From Macrosoma leucophasiata (Eukaryota > Arthropoda > Insecta > Lepidoptera > Hedylidae), in contig JAWQUS010000027.1 of NCBI GenBank assembly GCA_036365455.1, forward strand, positions 17,844,501 through 17,908,500: a stretch of 64,000 bases of DNA. Direction: 5' to 3'. The position numbers were made by a program, and so were the translations under genes. The notes under the pieces were generated by a model. It was not told the DNA's origin, did not search any database, and saw only the letters and a program-made list of their open reading frames with translations. Positions within the stretch are counted from its first letter, which is position 1; each line of letters starts with the position of its first letter. This document shows positions 30,852 through 41,822 of this stretch, piece by piece.

Positions 30852-33800
30852 ATTTTACTTCATAACCATATGTTTAACAAGTTCGAGTAGTGCGTGAGTC
30901 AGCTCATACTTTTTATAAATTGTGACCAGTTTTATTGGTATAATAGCAATAATTAGTACTTCAACCTGAAGCGTAAGTGGCTGAGCCACGTGATGACGCA
31001 GCTAACCAAGGTTACTGGGTCTAACACTTGACCTACAGTTTTTAATAGCACGAAACATACCCTATTTGTATCGGACGTAGATTAACGGTTAGGCATTATG
31101 CTACCACTGAGTTATAACCCTGCTCGTTTTTCCCTTTCGCAAGGTTAAGGTTATTTCAATTCTTGTTCAAGTTAACAATATCACAACTATATTATAGGCT
31201 TCTTAGTTAAAAAAGCTAGATAAACTTATGTATTTTTGAAATAATGACATCTAAAGAATTTTTGATAAACTTTAAAATGTAGTTGAAGTAGTTGAGAAGG
31301 TTATTGTTTACAGAAGAACGTTTTAGGCTTACTGATACTCATATTAAAATAAGGATAGATTGGACCAAGGAATCATGTTGTTTCATACAAACTTTTCCCC
31401 GTTTTCCACCCCCATTTGGGCTAGAAATACATAAAACACAACCTGCAAGGCTTTGAGTTGATCCGTCAGTCAGTCATTCAGTACAAAACATTTATATGTA
31501 TTATTATAATGTTTACAAATCGCTTGTAAGGGCTCGCGGCTCAATGTTACACTTGTTTCAATTTAACATATATTAACATAAACAATTTAGCTGCGAAATG
31601 TTACATGTGGTAACTTATTTTTATTTACATAAACGATACGATTTATCATATTTTCCGACCCTGGATTCCTCAGACATGCGCATAATCTCGATTTCAAAAT
31701 CACTTTAATAAAGTAATGTATTTGTTCTGTTACGCATCACATCCGTTGGGCTATGTTTGGGCTCTTATTAATACAATAATGCTGTTATTTCAAAATGGCT
31801 GTCCATTTAAATATATAAAGGGTTTACCAATCCCTTTTTGTTTTTTAAGAATGTGGGTTCTCGATTCCTTAAAATGTGAGAATGTCGTAGCAGTTTTAAA
31901 CAATAACTCATGTAACGTGTTTACGTAGATGACCTTGTTTATGAACCCACCTGCGGACTCTCGCCGTTTAATACGCAAATATTGTCACAAATTCAAGATG
32001 AAAGAGAATAATTTATAATCAGCATTATCATTATTATTATAAACATAGCAATATAAAATTAAAAGCGGACGTTGTAATCGGCTATGGTAAATAAACCTAA
32101 CAATTCTTATATAGGGTAATGAGCGGTTTAAATCGGTGCTATTGCCAGAATCCATAGGTACTACAGATTTCCGCCGGTTCTTGTTTATCTTTTTTGAAGT
32201 AAAATCTCTCATCAGTCTGGTGGCTTGAAATAATTCTTAGTAAAGTTTACAATACGAGTATATCTATTGGTCAAAGTTGTGAGTCTCACAAGTTCTTATT
32301 ATATTGAAATTTTCATTTAAGATAGATTATGTTTGATTATGATAATGGATCATCCTGATTATTGATCTTCAAACCGGATGCTCTAGAACATAAACGTTTA
32401 TTTGTAGATGAATTTAAGCTGTAGCTACAAATAAGTACGAGTATTTGAATATAAGATACTATTGCTTGTTACAATTCAACAGAAGGCTGTACAATGTGGG
32501 CTTGTTCCTTTCTTATGAATAATGTACACTTTGCAGACATATAATGCATAATTCCAAGGTTCAGAAGTTCAGATACATATGCGTGGTTAACCAAAAACCG
32601 CACGGCCGCATTGAATCGAATGCTGATATCTGAAATCTGGTAGTGACACGTAACATTACAGTGTTATCATTGGTGATAAATTTATTGCGCGTCGGCTACA
32701 CCTACGCAGAAGGGCTACGAATTTTCGCAGGTTATGGGTGTACAAAGTTTGCTATCGGGCAAAATTTCATCAAAATTTTTTTTTTTTATGATAAGTGACT
32801 TTATCGGTATATGTAAATGAATGTTAATTTCTTCAATTTTTTTTTTGGGACGTTTTATATCAAAATTATTATTGTGTCTGAATATGTTTTCAGAGGTTTG
32901 TTAATTTTAATTATTCACTTTTTAGTTAGTGGCGGTGCTCAATTTAAAATTTGTACATATCAATTGTCATGACAGTTTTTATTTATTTTGCTGTGTTACC
33001 CTGATTTTAATTCTGTAAATTACCAATTTTGTGATCTATAAATTCAATTTCGTATACGTATGGATTGTAAAATCTGAAATAAATAAATAAATTTGATTTG
33101 ATATTGGTGGTAGCTACATAAAGTACCTAGGAACTGAATTCGTTATCATAATTTTTTGGATGGGTTATGGAAGCAAATTTAAAGATGTATTCACGTCTTA
33201 ACTTATTAAGATAAGTAGGTAGGCATTACACCTTCGTGCGTACCATGAATGGTGTATGTGTAACGTAGGCGAAAGTAAGGTTATCTGATTAATTTAAGGG
33301 ACAAGCTTCTATAAAACAGTCACTTCCTCTACTCAAACATGTACACGACAGTACTTCATATTTTTCAGGTTTTTCGCAGGTTTATACACTGTATTTTTCC
33401 AGTTTTTTCGGTTTCGTTATGTTTGTATCGTTAACCGTATAAGCTTTTATTTCGCCGACATTTTCGCCACTTTTTAGGTCCCGGGCAGATTATGCTGTCA
33501 TCGTCGTTGACATAATATAACCTTAGTGAACTCAGGACTCGGGTAAGATATGATATACGTGACACGAATCTGCAAAAATATCAGAAGTAAGTGTATATAA
33601 AAGTTACATATCTCTTTGACCTAATTATTGATAGGTTCTAGTTCTATTCCATTCAGCTGCTTGATTAGGTTTCGAACTTTTGCGTTGGGTATCAATTGGG
33701 GTTCTGTTAGACAAAACCCATTTCATCGAGATGATAATCATCCTCGTTCTTGCTGTTCCAAATAGCATTTAGCATTGGTTAAAGAAAACAGTTTTGTGCT

Positions 33801-34507
33801 AGAATAACGTTGATTGGTGATTCGACTGTGAAGCGGTGCCTGTTACCTTAATCACCCGACATTGAGATTGTTATTAGCTTTCTTACTAGAGGATAAAAGA
33901 AATCCTTGTTTTGTACATAACATGTAGAAAATCTCAGAAATACAAGACCACAGATGTAATAATTTAACATCAATAGGTACCTACATTTTTATATAACTAA
34001 ATACCTACTGTTTTTCTAATAGATAGTTTTTGTTTATCATTTGTACGGACTTTGATCAAATAAATCTTGTTTCATCTTTCCTCTTTATAATTGATGGTCG
34101 GTCTCCACTGATTAGATATTTAGACAGCGAATACATATTTTTCTTTTTGTGCTTAATGTACAGATTTGTATACAGCTAGACTTTTATAATAAACAAGCGT
34201 CATGTAAGGTGATTGATTACTGCTGTGTACAAACATCTACGAAGATTTGAGTTTACAAAGAAGATAAGTTGCTTTCAAAGGTCAATATCCTTTTGTCAGA
34301 TAATGATGTTAAGAGTTTGAATAGCTATTTTTATCATAACAAGGTAAACAAGTGTGCTGTCGACGTTAATGGTGGGTTAGTGAAAAGGTAAAGGTAATTA
34401 TGGAGTTGCATTAAAACCAGAAACAATTCTGTTTTTTTTCTGAATTTCACTAAGCATTTAGCAGGTACCTTCTTTGATCAGGAATTGATATATTTTCTAT
34501 TTTTCAC
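30852..34507. other. Long AT-rich stretch, almost no features
   Basis: No exon was found on either strand. At 33040-33105 the sequence CTGAAATAAATAAATAAATT may be the tail of a LINE. The GGTCCCGGGCAG phrase at 33477-33488 echoes the interior of the MITE at 35213-35520. TAGGTACCTA occurs at 33974-33983. Confidence 0.4.
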
Positions 34508-34792
34508 TGGTTGTAGAGCTCCAGTGACGGAGCTCGCGGGCGTTGGCACCACCACATTACCTAATATACTTGCCGCTTAATGGTAGTGTTCAGCACTACC
34601 GTGTTCCGGTCAGGTGGTAATGTACGGCCCTGTAATTTCCGGCACAGAGGCATACCATCTTAGGCTTAGGAGTGGTAACGCATCTGCATTTTGACCTTGG
34701 TCTTTGTGTGGGTGTCTATAGGCTGCAGTCATCACTTAACATCAATGTGAACTGCATGCTTGTTTGCCACTTGCGCAACATAAAAAAAAAAT
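34508..34792 (+). mobile_element. Bm1-like SINE, near full length
   Basis: Sense orientation. It starts TGGTTGTAGAGCTCCAGTGA, passes GTGTTCCGGTCAGGTGGTAA, GGCACAGAGGCATA, GGTCTTTGTGTGGGTG and TCATCACTTAACATCAATG, and ends TGCTTGTTTGCCAC followed by an A-run. The order of words matches the lepidopteran Bm1-type SINE, though the subfamily is diverged. There are 15 full or partial copies in this window. Confidence 0.8.
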
Positions 34793-35212
34793 TACTCAAC
34801 TCTAGCCTCTGGAATTCTGTAAAATGTAATTACAGGTACAAACTAGCAATGCTACATCCACAAAATATCTGATATCAATAAAATATCTTTTAATTAATTA
34901 CCCCTCTATTGTGTTATGAAGTTGCACATGTTCCGAATCCAATCCGATACGAGAAAAAGTAACACACGTAGACTTTCTTTCGCATTCAATTTGATTGCAA
35001 ATTGGAACTATTGGATTTATTTATGTAGATATGTATTATAACTTCTTTTCTATTACAGAAGACGTAAAGCTAAGATCCTATCTCATTATTGATAAATTTT
35101 CTTTATTTTGATAAAGTAGGTACACTAACTAACAACTAGTAACTAATTAACACTTTTGTTAAGTAGTTAGTGTATCTTGATATGTTCGTAGGTTTTCGCG
35201 AGCTACACTCCT

Positions 35213-35520
35213 TGAAATAAAACTATTTTTACGGATTTATCTCGCGTATATTAAACTAAAATGATTTTTAAAATCAACCCGACGTTTCGGTCGCTTTTCA
35301 GCTTCCGTGGTCCCGGGCAGACTGAGGTGACATTTGTCTGACAGAAGTTTGAAAAAATTATATGTAGCTAGCTACCTCCATCGATTTCGTAAACGCCTTG
35401 CGTAGCGTTCAGGATTAACACAATAATTAGTTATGGTATCTTGAGGTCTTGCAGACTGCTTTTAAAAATCATTTTAGTTTAATATACGCGAGATAAATCC
35501 GTAAAAATAGTTTTATTTCA
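35213..35520. mobile_element. MITE with 55-bp terminal inverted repeats
   Basis: The ends TGAAATAAAACTATTTTTAC and, reversed, the same word at 35501-35520 extend inward as ACGGATTTATCTCGCG and TATTAAACTAAAATGATTTT. The core holds GACGTTTCGGTCGC and GTGGTCCCGGGCAGACTGAG. A 12-base direct repeat GTTAGTGTATCT lies at 35166-35177 and 35521-35532. The outer sequence GTAGGTTTTCGCGAGC also appears, changed, beside the MITE at 41118-41217. Confidence 0.8.
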
Positions 35521-36562
35521 GTTAGTGTATCTACCTACTGTATGATATTCACTGGTCTTGTCTTGCAGTCCTGCAGTAAAATGAAAACGTTATACGTGCA
35601 CATTTCTCTATTCATCCTTACTTTGAATTTGAATACGTAATTAGGTATACGTTTTGATACTAATATTGATGAACATGTCATGCATGATGACGTTTTTCCA
35701 GACATTTTCTCTCCATAAGAGCATGGAATTCCAAGATACATAATATTTAACATAACTCTGCATTGCTGTGTAAACAAATTTCACTCTTCAAACATGCTTT
35801 AGTAGTAAGCAAATTATAAGAGCCGGGGTGCATTGGCTCAACCATAGATGAAGAAGCAGTTCAAACTGTATGCAGTAAAAAGAAATCGTCTGTCGTTCGA
35901 GTCAACACGAAATCGAGAGGTTTTTGAACTGCGTTTGATTCGATTTGTCGGAACCAACGTGAATAGAATGAAACGCTTCTCAAAGCGACACCGAATTTGA
36001 CCGTACTGAACTACCTACTTGAAATTTATTGGTAAATAATAGGAGTTCTTTTGTCCTGTAACTAACATTGATGATGTTTGCCAGCTAAAGTTAAAAAGAG
36101 CTCCTACTGAGTTTGTTAGGAAGCGGATTTTTTTGAGTATATTACTTCTATGCAGCCGTGGTCACAGGTCAAAGCTAGTAGGTGGGTAGGTACTTACTTC
36201 CGTATTAAAATATATAACGGAGGAAACCGGGGACGAATTCAAAAAAAAAAAATATTTTTATCAATCAACCAATCAACAGTCTAACAAGCAAATAAATAAA
36301 TTACTTTTTCATAGCAGCAATAATTTGCATAAATTATTTTATGTTGCCATTGACCTTCATGCCCGTATTTCTCAGCCAATATTTGTAGAGAAGGCGCCGT
36401 GGGATGACAAAATATCTGGGACAGATATGCGATACGACGTGGACGTATAAGAAAATGTATTCCTTTTCCACTGGGTGTGCAAAGATATAGAATATTAAGA
36501 GCATGACGCGATGAAATGGGGAATACAGTGTAGGTACCTATACTTTTGGTTGTGATTCGATA
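35521..36562. other. Unique DNA, nothing recognised
   Basis: No exon with splice sites was found. A slightly GC-richer patch at 35880-35990 has no recognisable content. TAGGTACCTA occurs at 36531-36540. Confidence 0.4.
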
Positions 36563-36715
36563 TATTTTTTTGTATTTGTGAAGTGGCAAACAGGCATACA
36601 GTTTAGATTGATGGTTAGTAACAGTGTAGCCTATCAACCAAGTAGATCATGGAATGGAACCAGAGATTTCAATGTAGATGCCACCCCTGAGACCATGGGT
36701 GTGTTGTCTTTAAGA
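36563..36715 (-). mobile_element. Bm1-like SINE, 3' part
   Basis: Antisense: AAGTGGCAAACAGGCATACA, GATTGATGG, GTGTAGCCTAT and CCACCCCTGAGACC. It stops before the Bm1 5' half. Confidence 0.6.
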
Positions 36716-36941
36716 TAGTTATATTACGTAGGTATCATAGAAACTTCTTTATTAAGCATGTAAGTAAATTAAGCGCGGTCGAGATGAGATCTTTGCCCAA
36801 AGTCTGTGGTGTATCGCTCACCGATCGCGTTCGTAAAAGAGGCTTTGTGTGAATGAGAGTATCGGTTCGGGCATAATGATACGTATAGAGAAAGAATGTC
36901 GAGTGAGAGAATGACTAAACAGATATACCTACAATGCGAAT

Positions 36942-37170
36942 GTGCATGGTTGCAAAGGCCCAGGAAGAGCAAGTCTGACCTACCATGACCAATTAGGTCG
37001 AGTTCTGTCTGATGGTGCGGTCAAAAGTCTTAGGAATCGGCGTGCATGTATGAAGAGAATGATGAGGCACGAGAGGTATGTCAGGACCGGGATATCTGGC
37101 GCTCTACATTCTCTGCCTATCCCGTAAGGGACCTGACGTGAAGATACATATATACATATATACATATTCT
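36942..37170 (+). mobile_element. LINE C-terminus and 3' end
   Basis: The plus strand encodes RASLTYHDQLGRVL, VKSLRNRRACMKRMM and then, after frame decay, the region equivalent to CQDR..WRS..SAYP, followed by TAAGGGACCTGACGTGAAG and (ATAC/ATAT)n. This is the most complete of three copies of this LINE ending. Frameshifts show it is dead. Confidence 0.65.
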
Positions 37171-37306
37171 TTATTAAAAGAAATAGAAACACTTTTATCT
37201 AAATATCGTATTTGGATAATAAATACCTACTTACCTATGATGCAACATAATAAGTAGGTAATTGCAAGTACTAGCAATAGTAAAATACCTGATACCGGCG
37301 CCTTAA

Positions 37307-37408
37307 CATTTTGACCTCTGGTTTTTGTTTAGATGTTTATAGGCTGCAGTCATCACTTAACATCCATGTGAACTGCATACTTGTTTGCCAACTTAACAAA
37401 AAAAAAAC
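37307..37408 (+). mobile_element. Bm1-like SINE, 3' fragment
   Basis: ATTTTGACCTCTGG, TTTATAGGCTGCAGTCATCA, CTTAACATCCATGTGAACTG and TTGTTTGCC run into an A-run. Only the 3' third is present. Confidence 0.65.
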
Positions 37409-37673
37409 ATTCAGATTCGATTACTCAAAATCAAATTTCTAATTCACAGCTCTATTTTCTATATTAATAGTTGTAGTTCGGCAGACGAGCCATCGACTAA
37501 GTAGGAAATTTATCACATTGAGAGAAATCGAGAGCAAATACAACGTAATCGAAATAGTAACGGTATTGCTTTCACGAAACCTAATAGTGATTTAGAGCTA
37601 GACTATGAATTTGAAATAACATTTCGAAGCTACTTAGTATGATATGATAAGTAGCTACTTATATGATACCTAC

Positions 37674-37830
37674 TAATATTATAAATGCGAAAGATTTGAG
37701 TATGGACGTTTGTTACTCTTTCACAAAAAAACTCCTGGACCTTAAACTTTACAGTAATATTGGAATAACATATAGACTACAATTTGTAATGATTAAAAGT
37801 AACGCGGACGAAGTCCCGGCCAAAAACTAG
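37674..37830 (+). mobile_element. Helitron-like repeat, decayed
   Basis: It starts AATATTATAAATGCGAAAG and ends AACGCGGACGAAGTCCCGG, then AAAAACTAG before T. It belongs to the same general class as 28229-28401 but the middle is diverged. Confidence 0.5.
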
Positions 37831-38920
37831 TTTTTCATAAAGTTATGTTATATGGCTATTATTTAATTTTTTTTGACGTACCTAATAGCGACGTCACAGT
37901 ACCTACCTATTTTTCAATCCTGTGAACTGTGAAAATGTGTGAATGCTAACTTTACAAAATTACTTATGTAAACACCTATTGTATTGGACGCACTAGTCTA
38001 AAACGTGACATGGTGATTCTTCTATCATAGTATTAAAATAAGTCACAATGCTGTAATGACTAGGTACATAGGTACCTAGTAACTACCTAGTAACTAGGAT
38101 AGCCTAATCCTACTAAACTGGTCGTGCCTTCCCATATTAGTAGTCTTTTATTGAAACAAACATACCTATTTCATCATGTAAATTAAACACTTTCCACTCC
38201 AGCGAATTAGCAATTAAGATATCTGTTTATATTTTAATATATTATTTGAATTGTTTAACGACTTATTTTCTGTAAGGCCTTTTGGCATAAGTTATCATAT
38301 AGGTAATAGTGTATCACGTGTATTACACGAAATTGAGCGGGGTTTGTGAAAGTGGTCTATTTATTTAAGATAGGTACTATGTACTGTTTTATTTATATAA
38401 TTACGAAAAATCATCAGCCATAAAGTAACGCGAATGTTGAGTAGGCATACAGTATTATTATAGAATTCAATAACAATATAATTTAATTTCCTTGATAAAC
38501 AGTCACGAAAATTATATTATAACCGTATCGTGAGTCTTCTTTTATTACACAGATCAACAACCATGTGCGGGACTAACGAAATCGATAACAATAAAACATT
38601 TTTGTGATACCAATTTACATAAAGACGTCAATATATAAGCGTCATGTCTGTCATGCAATATACATAAGTTCGTTACACTGTAAAAGCCATACGCAATCAA
38701 CGTGTGGCCGGGCTGTATGTAATTTTAATGGGACCCGTGAAAGGTGACGGCGCAAATGAAAATTCTATTTATAGAAACATTCTTGACATCGTTGTGGAGT
38801 GTCACTCGTTCCGGCCTTTCCGACAACCATTGTTGCTTTTTAAATATTACGTACGGCACATTGTTGTGGATATAGATTACTCACGTGTAATAATATTCGT
38901 CGAGGGATATTGGGCTTTAA
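37831..38920. other. AT-rich DNA, nothing recognised
   Basis: No exon was seen. TAGGTACCTA lies at 38069-38078 within a cluster of related TAGGTAC/CTAGTAAC words. Confidence 0.4.
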
Positions 38921-39207
38921 TTTTGTTTTTATGTAATGAAGGTGGCAAACAAGCATGCAGCTCACATTGATGTCAAGTGATAACTGCAGCCTATAGACAT
39001 CTACACAAAAACCAGAGGTCAAAATGATGCGTTGCCACCCCTGAGACCTAAAGTGATATATCTGTGGTAGCCATTACGGGGCCATACCTACATAACCATC
39101 TAACCGGGACACGAAAGTGCTGAACACTACCATTTGGCGGCAGATAAATTAGGTAATGCGGTGGTGTCTGCGCCCTCGAGCTCGTGCACTGGAACTCTAC
39201 CACCAGT
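38921..39207 (-). mobile_element. Bm1-like SINE, full length
   Basis: Antisense: a T-rich run, GGTGGCAAACAAGCATGCAG, CTCACATTGATGTCAAGTG, CTGCAGCCTATAGACATC, CACGAAAGTGCTGAACACTA and CTCTACCACCAGTAAA. It differs from 45399-45686 at several diagnostic sites, and shares GTAGCCATTACGG and GCCCTCGAGC with the copy at 44270-44557. Confidence 0.75.
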
Positions 39208-39259
39208 AAAATCGATAATCGACATGTATAGTTTATTGCTTTATATGATTGTTATCTAA

Positions 39260-39405
39260 CCCCCTTATTCATAAACGTATTTTAGCTAAAGTGTTGCTAA
39301 TAACTCCTTTGTCCTTTTCTATTCTGCACATTTGACAATGCAACTGACAAAGACAAAGCATTCTATAGCTAAAGCGTATCTAATGTACGTTTATGAATAA
39401 GGGGG
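39260..39405. mobile_element. 146-bp MITE with CCCCCTTATTCATAAACGT ends, copy 1
   Basis: The ends CCCCCTTATTCATAAACGTA and TACGTTTATGAATAAGGGGG are inverted repeats. TAA flanks both sides, fitting a 3-base target duplication as in Harbinger/PIF-type elements. A copy of the same length, about 95% identical by eye, lies at 56484-56629. Confidence 0.8.
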
Positions 39406-40541
39406 TAAGAGTAAAAATAGAGCATTGAAATGGCAACCAATCTCTATGGCTTGCATTTTCATGTGTATCCATGCCATTAAAAAATTAGCTTGGATGAAAG
39501 AAAGTGGATTTCTATAAATTAATAGCAAATAACATGCTCATAAAATTTTCTGAAATATTGGGCTCGATTTAGATGCAAACATTGTGATTTATGTGATTTC
39601 AATCCATACGTTCATGAAGTAGATACCTACCTACTATAAAGTCTGGTATCTATATGCCGATATGCGTGTATTATTATCTGTATAAGTCCGTTCACTCAGC
39701 CAGACACTTCACACGACTTGGCTTTATATTGTGTATTGATGTATTTCACATGCACTCTATTCCGGTCGTTTCCCGCAACCGCAGACAGCATCCGATGCCC
39801 TATAGCCACGTATCGAGACTATCGAGTATGAGTAGGTATGAGCAGGAATCGAGAATATCGCTGCTCATTGAATTTACTAATCAATAATAGATCTTGCTCT
39901 TTGCAAATTTAAATACCTATTTATTGCAAATTTAATTGGTCTACAACTTCGTTCTTTGTTGCCGACATCGCAATCACTCGTGGGAGCCGATTAGGGCTAT
40001 TAGGCGGTACCTTATGACGTCATTTTGTCTCAAACAAGAGCCATGTCGGCAACAATACAGATAGGCGGTAGACCCCCAGTTCACAAGCTGCCATTCAATA
40101 GGTATTCATAATAAACAATTTATAAATAAAATTAACCGATAAATCATGAAATCTTTTAATTCCTTCACAGAAGAAAAAGGTTGTATTAAATATTCTCAAA
40201 TAATTCAATTTATATTTCTAATCACTTTAACGAACAAAATATGAAGAGTTAGATCTCTATAAGAAAATGGCGGATTTTCTATGCATTTCTCAAATGAAAA
40301 TTCAATTACTACTGTTTCAAATAATTACATGTAATTAGGACAACCTTTATCTTTATTAATTTACAGTTAAGTTTAATCAGCATCGATTCAAAATGGGTGC
40401 TCATGTAAAATGGCCGCTCCGCCTTAATGACAGCTTCCGGTAAATTAAAATGGACGGAACGTAATGTCGGATGACGATTGCTATTTGTGCAACCGTCATT
40501 ATCTGGGAACCTGGCATCTATTATTCACGTATTTATATCAT
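39406..40541. other. Unique DNA with one foldback
   Basis: Apart from the inverted repeat at 39956-40055 nothing was recognised. Confidence 0.4.
39956..40055. repeat. Short foldback, 13-bp perfect arms
   Basis: TTGTTGCCGACAT (39956-39968) and ATGTCGGCAACAA (40043-40055) are perfect inverted repeats around a 74-base GC-richer centre with TATGACGTCATTTTG. AGGCGGTA occurs both inside and just after. Probably a tiny MITE. Confidence 0.6.
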
Positions 40542-40780
40542 GAAATGGTAAACAAGTATACATACAGTTTACATTGATACTAAGTAACACTTAATCCTTT
40601 ATACATCTACATGAAACCACAGATTTCAATGATAGATGCGTTGCTACTTCTGAAGCCTAACACCCACTAAAGCCTAACTGGAACACGATAGTGCTGGACA
40701 TTACCATTTAGCGGCAAGTAGATAAGGTAACGAGGTACTGCCTATGTCTACAAGCACCGTCATTAGAGCTCTATCATCAC
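40542..40780 (-). mobile_element. Bm1-like SINE, diverged
   Basis: Antisense: GGTAAACAAGTATACATACA, CAGATTTCAATG, AACACGATAGTGCTGGACAT and CCATTTAGCGGCAAGTAG. More diverged than the copy at 45399-45686. Confidence 0.6.
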
Positions 40781-41117
40781 TGATATTCAAATAAAGCCAA
40801 GATATAACTTTAAAATCAGGATATTTCTTTTGCCTGAATATGACATTACAATAGCTTTTTATTCAGTTACGGATTTATTATCTAGCGGAAGAGATTTGAC
40901 ATTTTGTAGAGCTGCTTTTGTACCACCAAACTTATTTTCATGGCATAAAATCCTTTTAACCAAGTAAAGCATCCTTATCAGTAAACAGATACAAATAGAA
41001 ACTCTCTGATAATAGAAGAAAGAAATCTATGCCTTGAAAACTAACTTTGGACTAGAATTTTGTTAAGAATTGATTTTTTGTCTAGAATTAAAATTATTAT
41101 TAATAATATTATTTACT

Positions 41118-41217
41118 TTGTAGGAATTAAACTTGCGGATTTTCTCGCGTACAACACTCCCAAACTTCTTCATACATGTTGTATACGCGAGAAAATCCGC
41201 AAGTTTAATTTCTACAA
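41118..41217. mobile_element. 100-bp MITE, 33-bp inverted arms
   Basis: TTGTAGGAATTAAACTTGCG continuing into GATTTTCTCGCGTA pairs with its reverse ending at 41217. The loop is about 34 bases. The adjacent GCCCGCGAAAAACCTACG recalls the outer flank of the MITE at 35213-35520, so the two are likely related families. Confidence 0.75.
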
Positions 41218-41261
41218 TGTATGAAGCCCGCGAAAAACCTACGAAAAAAATATTGTTTAAT

Positions 41262-41427
41262 TCTTTGTAATTTGTACGCCCCTTTTGTTATTAACGTTGT
41301 ATGTTCCTTCTGATCTGGTTGCCTGGAAGATATTGCTGTGCAGCAATAAGGCCGCCATTTGTGCTTGTCCTTAAATTGTATCTTGCCTATTCCTGTGTGT
41401 ACAATAAAGAATATTGTTGTTGTTATA
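41262..41427 (+). mobile_element. Non-LTR retrotransposon 3' UTR with GTT tail
   Basis: CTGATCTGGTTGCCTGGAAG, CAGCAATAAGGCCGCC, TTGTATCTTGCC and ACAATAAAGAATATTG followed by (TTG)n is a familiar 3' end of lepidopteran non-LTR elements. The AATAAAG is probably its polyadenylation signal. No coding part remains. Confidence 0.6.
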
Positions 41428-41493
41428 ACTAAATAATTGAACTATTTATTCTTCGCAATAACACATGCGAGTGAACTTTAGAAATTAAAGAAA

Positions 41494-41567
41494 ACTTCGG
41501 TAGCTTAGTGGTAATGCGGCTGGACTGGTTATCCTGAGGTCGCAGGGGTTCGATTCCTGTCCGAAGT
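41494..41567 (+). mobile_element. tRNA-like sequence, probably SINE-derived
   Basis: The 74-base unit has a perfect 7-bp acceptor stem (ACTTCGG / CCGAAGT), a D-arm-like TAGCTTAGTGGTAATGC and a B box in GGTTCGATTCC. The D and T stems have mismatches, and partial copies exist at 11905-11975 and 18066-18127. A repeat is therefore more likely than a working tRNA gene. If real, the loop CTGGTTA would place GGT (Thr) at the anticodon. Confidence 0.55.
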
Positions 41568-41624
41568 CAAATACTTTTCCGTTTTTTCTTTAATTTATAA
41601 CTAAACAGTACAAAAAAAAACACC

Positions 41625-41822
41625 TGCTCTTTATGTCATGAAACTGATCCATAAACAGTTTACATTGATGGTAAGTGAAGGCCAGCGGATTGGCCACTAA
41701 CCTGGTATCTCCACCAATCCGCATTGGAGCAGCGTGACGGAGTAAGCTCCAGGCATCGCCAAAAAAAGGGGAGAGACTCGTGCCCAGCAGTGGGCATAAT
41801 GGGTTGCCATTATTAAGTGAAT
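41625..41822 (+). mobile_element. Composite repeat: Bm1-like end joined to RTE-derived tail
   Basis: AAACAGTTTACATTGATGGT at the start is the antisense 3' end of the Bm1-like SINE. It is followed by CACCAATCCGCATTGGAGCA, AGCTCCAGGCATCGCC, GGGGAGAGACTCGTGCCC and AGCAGTGGG, the RTE-associated repeat also seen at 5086-5256. The junction is either an insertion into an older SINE or a fused element. Confidence 0.6.

Noticed and set aside
31080..31130. tRNA-like sequence on the minus strand (AACTCAGTGGTAGCA)
   Set aside because: Only the A-box-like part is visible; no B box or closing stem.
41494..41567. Functional tRNA-Thr gene
   Set aside because: Mismatches in the D and T stems and partial copies elsewhere in the window favour a SINE-derived sequence.
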